Positions 1 through 4,661 of a DNA stretch of 9,799 nucleotides are shown here, piece by piece. Each line of letters opens with the position of its first letter. Position 1 is the first letter of the stretch. Under the pieces are notes generated by a model that saw only the letters and a program-made list of their open reading frames with translations, did no database searches and had not been told where the DNA came from. Made by a program: the position numbers and the translations under genes. Source of the DNA: CAZEPT01 sp964514225 (GTDB lineage Bacteria > Patescibacteriota > Minisyncoccia > Phycocordibacterales > UBA9973); the NCBI GenBank assembly GCA_964514225.1, contig CAZEPT010000028.1, positions 1 to 9,799 of the forward strand, in the 5' to 3' direction.

Positions 1-932
1 CAGGTGTTGTCACCGAAAGCGTATGAGACGATCATGTTTTGAGTCTGATTTGGAAGAGTGTAGACGAGTTCTGTTCGAGCGACACCTGATACTGGTCCAG
101 TTGCTTTTGTATCAATCAAGATCTGTCCTTCTTGGTTCACTGCGAGAGAGCCTAAGAAGAGTGTGATCGTGTTGTCACGCTCTGAGTATGCTCCACCACT
201 TGTGTTGGTCGGAGTAACTCCAGTTGGGAGACTGATTCGTACAGCCACGTTTGAGAGTGGAGTACCGGTAATGTTTTTGTACATAATGAGGTACTGAACA
301 CCACTTTGGCATGATGCACCGTTTGTTCCCATAGCGAGACCTTTACTGTTGACGAGAGCTTTCATGTCCGCATCAATTTCAGTAGTTCCATTTCCGTTTG
401 AGAAGAGTGATTTCTTGTTTCCTAAGATGTTACTGAAGAGTCCACCTCCGCTTTCTGTAGAAGTAGTTGTCGTAGTAGCAGTTGTCTTCGTTGGTGTACC
501 AGTTACTTTTCCAGTATTTTGTTCTGTGTATGTTCCGTTACCATTAAAGATAATAGGGGATGCTGGAATGTATGCTGCTTGAGGTGCTGGGTTAGGGTTT
601 GCAGCTGCAGGAGGAAGTGTAACCACAGGGGCTACTGGTCCACCAACAACTCCACCAGTTTGAATAACGTACATCGGTGAATTATCGATGAATGTTGCTT
701 CTTGTCCGTACACTTGTGGAAGTACAGGTGTATAGAGAGGCTGAACAATTGGGGTGTCAGCACCATATGCTGCTTGAGCCTGGGCTGGATGAGCCATACC
801 GTTTTGATTAACGATGTGACCTTCAGCTACTGGACAGTCTGCTGTGTAATAAATACTACATGCAAATGCGCGTCCACCAATAAGGGCAAGAGCGACAAAC
901 GATATTAAAATAATGATTTTTTTGATCTTCAT
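1..932 (-). CDS. Secreted surface protein with Thr-rich linker and DUF11-like domain, C-terminus outside window
   Basis: The frame stays open from the ATG at 932 to the left edge (310 codons). Residues 1-24 form a signal peptide: a basic start (MKIKK), a hydrophobic core and an AFA cleavage site followed directly by Cys. The residue three before that Cys is Ala, not Leu, so this is probably signal peptidase I and not a lipobox. A second Cys soon after (CSIYYTADC) could form a disulfide. Next comes a long Pro/Ala/Gly-rich low-complexity stretch, then a Thr run (KTTATTTTTSTESGGG) typical of an extended linker. The last ~100 visible residues are beta-rich and resemble DUF11-type repeats of cell-surface proteins (YKNITGTPLSNVAVRISLP). 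The role is inferred to be structural or adhesive; no catalytic motif is visible. The start at 932 is preferred over the in-frame ATG at 938 because the promoter places transcription start at 932. The signal peptide and domain order are clear; the family name is tentative. Confidence 0.85.
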   Translation of the reverse strand, partial: MKIKKIIILISFVALALIGGRAFACSIYYTADCPVAEGHIVNQNGMAHPAQAQAAYGADTPIVQPLYTPVLPQVYGQEATFIDNSPMYVIQTGGVVGGPVAPVVTLPPAAANPNPAPQAAYIPASPIIFNGNGTYTEQNTGKVTGTPTKTTATTTTTSTESGGGLFSNILGNKKSLFSNGNGTTEIDADMKALVNSKGLAMGTNGASCQSGVQYLIMYKNITGTPLSNVAVRISLPTGVTPTNTSGGAYSERDNTITLFLGSLAVNQEGQILIDTKATGPVSGVARTELVYTLPNQTQNMIVSYAFGDNT

Positions 933-938
933 ATGCAT

Positions 939-966
939 ATTATAGCAAATACACAGAATTTGTCAA
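939..966 (-). promoter_or_regulatory. Consensus promoter giving a leaderless transcript of the surface protein gene
   Basis: On the minus strand there is a perfect -35 TTGACA (966-961), a 16-nt spacer ending in TGC (an extended -10) and a perfect -10 TATAAT (944-939). Counting the last base of the -10 as position -7 places +1 at 932, the A of the start codon. The mRNA is therefore predicted to have no 5' leader. The strength of the match suggests high expression, as expected for an abundant surface protein. Confidence 0.8.
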
Positions 967-980
967 GTACTTACACCCTC

Positions 981-1023
981 AATACCCTTATATTCCAATA
1001 AAACAGCCTCAAATAAGGGTATT
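981..1023. repeat. Perfect 11-bp inverted repeat between divergent promoters, possible operator
   Basis: AATACCCTTAT at 981-991 is the exact reverse complement of ATAAGGGTATT at 1013-1023, with 21 nt between the arms. The right arm ends one base before the -35 box at 1025; the left arm lies 15 nt beyond the -35 of the minus-strand promoter. There is no T-tract, and the element sits between divergent genes, so it is not a terminator. The 32-bp centre-to-centre spacing is about three helical turns, which would suit a protein binding both half-sites on one face of the helix. That role is inference. Confidence 0.6.
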
Positions 1024-1024
1024 A

Positions 1025-1053
1025 TTGACATGTAAATCTATATATGCTACTAT
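1025..1053 (+). promoter_or_regulatory. Consensus promoter for the 199-aa gene
   Basis: TTGACA at 1025-1030, a 17-nt spacer ending in TGC (1045-1047, extended -10) and TACTAT at 1048-1053. Predicted transcription start is near 1060, giving a leader of about 25 nt before the ATG at 1085. Because the -35 box itself contains TTG in the reading frame, the longer reading frame that begins at 1025 cannot be the real start. Confidence 0.8.
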
Positions 1054-1084
1054 GTATTTAAATTTAAAACAAAATACAGAAATT

Positions 1085-1684
1085 ATGAACATGAACATTT
1101 CAATCCCACTCCCTTCCTTTTTAAGGAAACAAAAAAAAGAACAATTTCAACCTCGAATTTTGTCCCAAGAGGATAGGGAAGTGCTGTTAAAACCAGTACA
1201 ACCTGCAGGGTTTAAAGTTAAAGTCCCACAATGGGGACCCGCTTCTCTTGCTGAGAAAGATCGACTCAAGATTTATTTTAGAGACTTCATTAAGTCAGAA
1301 GAAAGAAAAGATCGAGGGACTCCAAGGATTGATTTTAAAATTGCCGGTTTATTCCGAGGTGTGGATTGCTTTAATGGTGAGTTCGAAGTTTCTCACTATT
1401 GTAAATCAACCTGCGACCTCAGACTGGGTGAAATTATTTCCCTAGTCAAAACCACGGAGACTTGGGGTCCAGTAGAAGCATTGGGTGTGGCAAAAAAAGC
1501 CCTTGAGTGTGATGCACTTTTCCCTGGGCACGCCACCGTGCAGACAGTCATAGTTATTTTTCAAAAAAATGGAGCACATAGTTCTTTTTTACTCAGAAGA
1601 AATAGTAAAAAAAGAGCGAGTATCACAGAATGCTCTTCGGGTGATGTTCTGATACATCAATCGACGAGAATTTTTTGTCTCTAA
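1085..1684 (+). CDS. Hypothetical protein, 199 aa, no family recognised
   Basis: I do not recognise this protein. It begins MNMNISIPLP and has a basic N-terminal part (FLRKQKKEQ). A mixed, probably globular body follows with five Cys residues in the second half, including the close group DCFNGEFEVSHYCKSTC. The C-terminal part is basic (SFLLRRNSKKRAS). There is no signal peptide or membrane segment, so it is probably cytoplasmic. The ATG at 1085 is chosen because it is the first start codon downstream of the predicted transcription start near 1060; the ATG at 1091 is an alternative. No clear Shine-Dalgarno sequence precedes either. It is a single-gene transcript between its own promoter and the terminator at 1704, divergent from the surface protein gene and sharing an inverted repeat with it. 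The open frame, promoter and terminator make a real gene likely. Confidence 0.7.
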   Translation: MNMNISIPLPSFLRKQKKEQFQPRILSQEDREVLLKPVQPAGFKVKVPQWGPASLAEKDRLKIYFRDFIKSEERKDRGTPRIDFKIAGLFRGVDCFNGEFEVSHYCKSTCDLRLGEIISLVKTTETWGPVEALGVAKKALECDALFPGHATVQTVIVIFQKNGAHSSFLLRRNSKKRASITECSSGDVLIHQSTRIFCL

Positions 1685-1703
1685 CTCCATACTACTGTTT
1701 TCG

Positions 1704-1739
1704 AAGTGTCACACAATTGTAATTGTGTGACACTTTTTT
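1704..1739 (+). terminator. Rho-independent terminator after the 199-aa gene
   Basis: AAGTGTCACACAATT at 1704-1718 pairs without mismatch with 1721-1735, followed by TTTTTT (1734-1739). It starts 19 nt after the stop codon and separates this gene from rnpB. Confidence 0.9.
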
Positions 1740-1741
1740 GT

Positions 1742-1769
1742 TTGCTTTTTTGTAAAAGTAAGGTATAAT
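1742..1769 (+). promoter_or_regulatory. Promoter of rnpB
   Basis: A perfect -10 TATAAT at 1764-1769 with a weak -35 (TTGCTT, 1742-1747) at 16-nt spacing. Predicted +1 is at 1776, which coincides with the expected 5' end of the RNase P RNA, so little or no 5' processing would be needed. Confidence 0.65.
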
Positions 1770-1775
1770 ATATTT

Positions 1776-2178
1776 GTTGCACATATGCACGCGCCCCTAC
1801 GCCTCTATTTCCATTGTAACTTCGGTTGCGTCCTCATTCAGGGATTTATGGAAGTAGAGGCGTGGGGGTGAGGAAAGTCCGAACACACCCGTATTCTATT
1901 TATAGTGTATGGAGGATGGTAGTGGGTAATTCCCACCAGGGGTAATCCCTGTGGTGCGAGCAGTGACGCCGATGCCGAAAGGCTAGGCACCCTTTGGGGT
2001 GATGCCTCATGAGAGTGAGGAGTGAAACGGCTAAACCCGTACTGGTGTGCAAGATCGCGCTTCGAGCAGTAATGCTTGTTGAGAATCGCTTGAGGTGTAC
2101 GGCAACGTATATCCTAGATAAATGTGCATAGTCTCGCTAGAAATAGCGAGATACAGAATTCGGCTTATCGTGTGACAT
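1776..2178 (+). ncRNA. rnpB: RNase P RNA (catalytic subunit, bacterial type A-like)
   Basis: This RNA is the catalytic part of RNase P, which removes 5' leaders from precursor tRNAs. The hallmark GAGGAAAGTCCG is at 1870-1881 and its P4 partner AGATAAATG at 2116-2124. The conserved 3' block ACAGAATTCGGCTTAT is at 2153-2168. P2 is visible as TATGCAC (1784-1790) pairing with GTGCATA (2124-2130). A long P3 arm lies between about 1793 and 1868. P18 is a hairpin with a GCAA loop near 2094-2113. Where type A RNAs usually carry the P15-P17 region with a GGU loop that binds the tRNA CCA end, there is only a short hairpin, CGAGCA/TGCTTG with a GTAA loop (2063-2078). The 5' end follows from the promoter; the 3' end is placed after the weak P1 pairing (CACA 1780-1783 with TGTG 2171-2174), to within a few bases. 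Confidence 0.95.
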
Positions 2179-2181
2179 CAT

Positions 2182-2218
2182 GGGAAATACCTTCGAAAGA
2201 AGGTATTTTTCTTTTCCC
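2182..2218 (+). terminator. Rho-independent terminator of rnpB
   Basis: AAATACCTTC (2185-2194) and GAAGGTATTT (2199-2208) form a perfect stem capped by a GAAA tetraloop, with a short T-tract (2206-2210). An outer GGGAAA (2182-2187) and TTTTCCC (2212-2218) could extend the structure. Confidence 0.85.
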
Positions 2219-2270
2219 GGCAACTGTGTTGCGCCTTTCAGGCATCGCCAAAATTCACTTCCGGGTTTTA

Positions 2271-2279
2271 TGATATACT
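2271..2279 (+). promoter_or_regulatory. Extended -10 promoter next to the start codon of the coiled-coil membrane protein
   Basis: TGA followed by TATACT (2274-2279) matches an extended -10. No convincing -35 is visible. Predicted +1 is at 2286, two bases before the ATG at 2288, so the transcript would be nearly leaderless. Confidence 0.5.
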
Positions 2280-2287
2280 GAGAGCAT

Positions 2288-2773
2288 ATGGAGCGACTGA
2301 AAAATATCTATCAAAAAGTATTTAAATATTTTGATCGGCTTGAAGACCGGGTGAGAGCTAAGCTTTCTCGATATCCAATCTTCTATGCTGTCTGTGCGGG
2401 TATCGCTGTGGTTATGTTCTGGCGAGGGGTCTGGCATACGAGTGATATATTAGAAGAACAAGGTGGTATTCTCGGATTTCTTTTTTCTGCCCCAGTAATG
2501 ATTATAACGAGTACGTTCCTTCTCTTGTTTATAGGTGTTTTTGTTTCAGCATTTGTCGGAGACCTGATGGTACTCTCTGGTATCAAGAAAGAAGAGAAAA
2601 AAGTTGATCGAACTGAAGGGGAAATTGAAAAAGAAAGTGGTGAAATTCAGAATGTAGAGCAGGTTGTCGATGATCTGTATGAAGAAATAGACGAAGTTGG
2701 CGAAAGACAAGCTGTCATTGAAAAAAAGATTGATGATCAGTCAAAACTCTTGAAAAAATTGCTTGACAAATAG
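2288..2773 (+). CDS. Small membrane protein with two membrane segments and a C-terminal coiled coil
   Basis: 161 aa, family not recognised with certainty. Residues 1-28 are amphipathic and charged. A first membrane segment covers about 29-49 (YPIFYAVCAGIAVVMFWRGVW) and a second, longer hydrophobic region about 61-96. The remainder (about 98-161) is highly charged and rich in Glu, Lys, Asp and Val with heptad-like spacing, so it is very likely a coiled coil. If the N-terminus is cytoplasmic, the coiled coil is too. Small proteins of this shape often act as scaffolds or subunits of larger complexes; no specific function can be read here. The ATG at 2288 follows the extended -10 box by 8 nt, which supports this start. 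The last codons overlap the -35 box of the next promoter (2763-2768), and no terminator separates the gene from it, so read-through into the next unit is possible. Confidence 0.75.
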   Translation: MERLKNIYQKVFKYFDRLEDRVRAKLSRYPIFYAVCAGIAVVMFWRGVWHTSDILEEQGGILGFLFSAPVMIITSTFLLLFIGVFVSAFVGDLMVLSGIKKEEKKVDRTEGEIEKESGEIQNVEQVVDDLYEEIDEVGERQAVIEKKIDDQSKLLKKLLDK

Positions 2774-2791
2774 ACCGTAATTTGCTATACT
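2763..2791 (+). promoter_or_regulatory. Strong consensus promoter driving a predicted short RNA
   Basis: TTGACA at 2763-2768 is inside the last codons of the upstream gene. A 17-nt spacer ends in TGC (extended -10), followed by TATACT at 2786-2791. Predicted +1 is at 2798. It is among the best promoter matches in the window, yet a terminator follows about 40 nt after +1. Confidence 0.75.
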
Positions 2792-2797
2792 CGGATT

Positions 2798-2870
2798 GTG
2801 AGATAGAGCTTCTGTAAAGTAATATTGCACAAATGCCTCACAAAACACCCGCAAGGGTGTTTTGTGTTTT
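2798..2870 (+). ncRNA. Candidate small RNA or attenuated leader, about 73 nt
   Basis: A consensus promoter and a strong terminator bracket this stretch, predicting a discrete RNA of about 73 nt. The 5' end GTGAG (2798-2802) can pair with CTCAC (2837-2841), which overlaps the 5' arm of the terminator hairpin (2839-2850), so the two pairings exclude each other. This would suit either a stand-alone small RNA or a leader that switches between termination and read-through into the DUF167-efp genes. A GTG at 2798 meets a TAG two codons later, so there is no leader peptide from there. The ATG at 2833 opens a frame that runs through the hairpin into the DUF167 frame, but without a ribosome-binding site. 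No known RNA family is recognised. Confidence 0.5.
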
Positions 2871-2871
2871 T
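2839..2871 (+). terminator. Rho-independent terminator of the short RNA
   Basis: CACAAAACACCC (2839-2850) pairs perfectly with GGGTGTTTTGTG (2855-2866), with a GCAA tetraloop and a TTTTT tract (2867-2871). It lies 28 nt upstream of the DUF167 start, so it ends transcription before that gene unless it is bypassed. Confidence 0.85.
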
Positions 2872-2877
2872 CAGGTG

Positions 2878-2883
2878 TATACT
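2878..2883 (+). promoter_or_regulatory. Possible -10 box for the DUF167-efp pair
   Basis: TATACT lies just after the terminator. It would start transcription near 2890, about 9 nt before the ATG at 2899. No good -35 box is visible at the right distance. If it is not active, the two genes depend on read-through of the terminator at 2839. Confidence 0.35.
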
Positions 2884-2898
2884 GAGTGTAATTCTTGT

Positions 2899-3156
2899 AT
2901 GAAAATTATCGTTAAAGCAAAACCAAATTCAAAAAAAGTGTTTGTTCAAAAAATAACACAACCGACACTTTTAGATGAGGAAACTCAAACGAAGTTTGAT
3001 GTATACAAAGTAGCTATCAAAGAACCACCTGTTGAAGGGAAGGCTAATAGAGCTATCATTAAAGTCTTGGCTGAATATTTTGACGTAGCGCCATCCCTCA
3101 TCTCTCTTGCTTCTGGACCAACCTCTCGCGAAAAAATATTTGAGATTGATTTATAA
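2899..3156 (+). CDS. DUF167/YggU family protein
   Basis: 85 aa. The sequence has the family's landmarks: an N-terminal strand with KAKPNSKK (residues 6-13), the central block EPPVEGKANRAIIKVLAEYF, and the C-terminal GPTSREKIFEI. Members are small alpha/beta proteins of unknown biochemical role, widespread in bacteria and archaea and often next to translation or cell-division genes. The insert QPTLLDEETQTKFDV between the first strands is a little longer than in typical members. The ATG at 2899 is preferred over the in-frame ATG at 2833 because the family starts at this point and the longer version would have to be translated through the terminator hairpin. It is followed by efp after 43 nt and is probably co-transcribed with it. 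Confidence 0.85.
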   Translation: MKIIVKAKPNSKKVFVQKITQPTLLDEETQTKFDVYKVAIKEPPVEGKANRAIIKVLAEYFDVAPSLISLASGPTSREKIFEIDL

Positions 3157-3199
3157 CGTCGGGGTTGCAATTTCGCTTAAAATCAAATACGCTAGAGGA

Positions 3200-3781
3200 A
3201 TGTTAGAATATAATGAAATCCGCGAACGGAAAGTCATCATCCATGAAGATGAGCCATATGAAGTAGTCTCAAGCCATGTTTTTCGTAAGCAACAGCGTAA
3301 GCCGGTTAATGCGACAAAGTTGAAAAATTTACTCACTGGAAAAGTGCTTGAAATATCTTTCCATGTTTCAGATAAAGTTGATGAAGCTGATCTTGAAAAA
3401 AGAGAGGTCAAGTATCTCTACAAAGCGAAAGGTGAGTTTTGGTTCTGCGATGTGAAAGATCCATCAAACCGTTTTGTGGTTCCGGCTGAAAAGATAGGCG
3501 ATCCGCAGTATAAATTCCTTAAGGAAAATATGATAGCAACGATGAAAATCTTTGAGAATGAAAACGAAGATGAAATTATTGTCTCAGTTGAGATTCCGAT
3601 CAAGATGGAGTTTGTCATCAAGGAAGCTGCACCAGCTGTTAAGGGGAACACTGCAACCAATGCAACCAAGTCTGTCACCTTAGAAAATGGAACAGAAATT
3701 TTTGTACCGATGTTTTTGAACGAAGGGGAGCGAATCCGTATCAATACTGAAAACGGTGAATACGTCGAGCGCGCTAACTAA
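3200..3781 (+). CDS. efp: Translation elongation factor P
   Basis: 193 aa, full length for the family (about 185-190). EF-P binds between the ribosomal P and E sites and rescues ribosomes stalled at consecutive prolines. The N-terminal KOW-like domain (about 1-65) contains EPYEVVSSHVF and TKLKNLLTGKVLE, a middle OB domain follows, and the C-terminal OB domain has the EF-P signature (about 147-193: VKGNTATNATKSV, VPMFLNEGERIRI, GEYVER). In the loop that reaches the peptidyl-transferase centre, this protein reads RKQQRKPVNATK. Aligned from the conserved KLRN/KLKN motif, the residue equivalent to E. coli Lys34, normally beta-lysylated, is Gln32; the residue used for rhamnosylation in EarP-type EF-Ps is Lys30. 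The ATG at 3200 matches the family start; AGAGGA immediately before it is too close to be a normal Shine-Dalgarno. A weak -10-like TAAAAT at 3178-3183 lies upstream. Confidence 0.95.
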   Translation: MLEYNEIRERKVIIHEDEPYEVVSSHVFRKQQRKPVNATKLKNLLTGKVLEISFHVSDKVDEADLEKREVKYLYKAKGEFWFCDVKDPSNRFVVPAEKIGDPQYKFLKENMIATMKIFENENEDEIIVSVEIPIKMEFVIKEAAPAVKGNTATNATKSVTLENGTEIFVPMFLNEGERIRINTENGEYVERAN

Positions 3782-3807
3782 GCTCGTAGAGTAGATAAAA
3801 ATAAAAG

Positions 3808-3845
3808 AAAAACAGCCGGGCGACTTGAGTCGCCCGGCTGTTTTT
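3808..3845 (+). terminator. Strong GC-rich terminator after efp
   Basis: 3808-3825 pairs perfectly with 3828-3845; the core CAGCCGGGCGACT/AGTCGCCCGGCTG is GC-rich and is flanked by an A-run on the left and a T-run (3841-3845) on the right. The symmetry means it could stop transcription from both directions. It starts 27 nt after the efp stop. Confidence 0.92.
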
Positions 3846-3863
3846 CTTACGGTAGTGTGATAC

Positions 3864-3869
3864 TATAAT
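3864..3869 (+). promoter_or_regulatory. -10 box of the envelope operon, leaderless start
   Basis: A perfect TATAAT lies exactly 6 nt before the ATG at 3876, which puts predicted +1 on the A of that codon. The layout TATAAT-ATGTAT-ATG nearly repeats the one at 944-930 (TATAAT-ATGCAT-ATG). The -35 region overlaps the T-tract of the efp terminator and has no good match to TTGACA. Confidence 0.65.
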
Positions 3870-3875
3870 ATGTAT

Positions 3876-4655
3876 ATGAGTTGGACATCTCGAAGGAAAT
3901 CACGCATTACTCTTGTATTTTTTTGTATAGTCGCTATTTTTGCCGGCTTTCTGATCTTTCCGATCGTTACCCGGACACCGACCTGTTTTGATGGGCGACA
4001 CAATGGCAATGAGCTCGGGATAGATTGTGGAGGTGAGTGCGCTCTTCAATGTACACAATTCACCCAAGACGTGAATATTAAGTGGCAACGGAGCTATCCA
4101 ATTGTAAAAGGATTTTATAATGCGGTTGCATATGTTGAAAACCAAAATTTTCAAGCGGGAACTAAGCAAATAAAATATAAATTTAAACTCTATGATAAGG
4201 ATCGTGTTTTGATTGCCGAGCGTGACGGAGAAACCTTTATTGAGCCAAATCGTGGATTCGTAGTTCTCGAACAGCAAATTCCGGTAGGAGAAAGTGTTCC
4301 TCTCTACACAACGTTTACGTTTACTGATCCTATTGCGCTATACAAGACAGATGACCGGTATGATGATTTAGTTGTTGCTGTAACGAATCAACTCTTGAGC
4401 ACTCAAGACATCAAACCACGGTTTTCAGCGACTCTCAAAAATACTTCAGATACACATACTATTTCCGCAATCGATGCATATGTTGTTTTGTATGACGAAG
4501 AAGATAATGCAATCCAAGTAGGTAAGACAAGAGTAACTGAATTGTCTCCGCGAGAAGAAAAAAATATTTTTATAGTGTGGCAAAATAAATTTGAAAAAAA
4601 GCCGGTCCGTTTTGAAGTCATTCCTCGGTATAATCCTTTCACTCAAACGTACTAA
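3876..4655 (+). CDS. Membrane-anchored extracytoplasmic protein with CFDGxxNG...DCGGxC motif
   Basis: 259 aa. A basic start (MSWTSRRKSR) and one hydrophobic segment (about 11-31) form an uncleaved signal anchor, so the rest should face outwards. Just outside the membrane comes a cysteine-rich motif, TPTCFDGRHNGNELGIDCGG and then ECALQC, with Cys at 37, 51, 55 and 59; two disulfides or a metal site are possible. I know this motif from membrane proteins of Parcubacteria and similar genomes, without an assigned function. The remainder (about 65-259) is beta-rich, probably two Ig-like or FxLYD-like domains (NAVAYVENQN, ATLKNTSDTHTISAIDAYVVLYDEEDN). The start at 3876 is preferred to the in-frame ATG at 3870 because the -10 box places transcription start at 3876. 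It is the first gene of the operon; its stop codon directly abuts the possible GTG start of rodA, so the two are surely co-transcribed and may act together in cell-wall growth (inference). Confidence 0.85.
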   Translation: MSWTSRRKSRITLVFFCIVAIFAGFLIFPIVTRTPTCFDGRHNGNELGIDCGGECALQCTQFTQDVNIKWQRSYPIVKGFYNAVAYVENQNFQAGTKQIKYKFKLYDKDRVLIAERDGETFIEPNRGFVVLEQQIPVGESVPLYTTFTFTDPIALYKTDDRYDDLVVAVTNQLLSTQDIKPRFSATLKNTSDTHTISAIDAYVVLYDEEDNAIQVGKTRVTELSPREEKNIFIVWQNKFEKKPVRFEVIPRYNPFTQTY

Positions 4656-4661
4656 GTGTCT

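Noticed and set aside
349..908. Plus-strand reading frames of 77 and 68 aa (349-582 and 702-908)
   Set aside because: They are shadows of the minus-strand surface protein, which has a signal peptide and its own promoter; the plus-strand proteins show no domain or start signals.
1025..1084. Longer reading frame of the 199-aa gene starting at TTG 1025
   Set aside because: This TTG is part of the TTGACA -35 box, and the segment lies mostly upstream of the predicted transcription start near 1060.
2219..2236. Short inverted repeat GGCAAC/GTTGCGCC after the rnpB terminator
   Set aside because: It is imperfect (bulged) and short with no proper T-tract; the terminator just before it already explains termination.
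2833..2898. 22-residue N-terminal extension of the DUF167 protein from the ATG at 2833
   Set aside because: It would be read through a perfect terminator hairpin, has no Shine-Dalgarno, and the family begins at the Met at 2899.
3107..3199. 31-residue extension of EF-P overlapping the DUF167 gene
   Set aside because: EF-P proteins begin at the position matching the ATG at 3200; the extension is just the other frame of DUF167 and the spacer.
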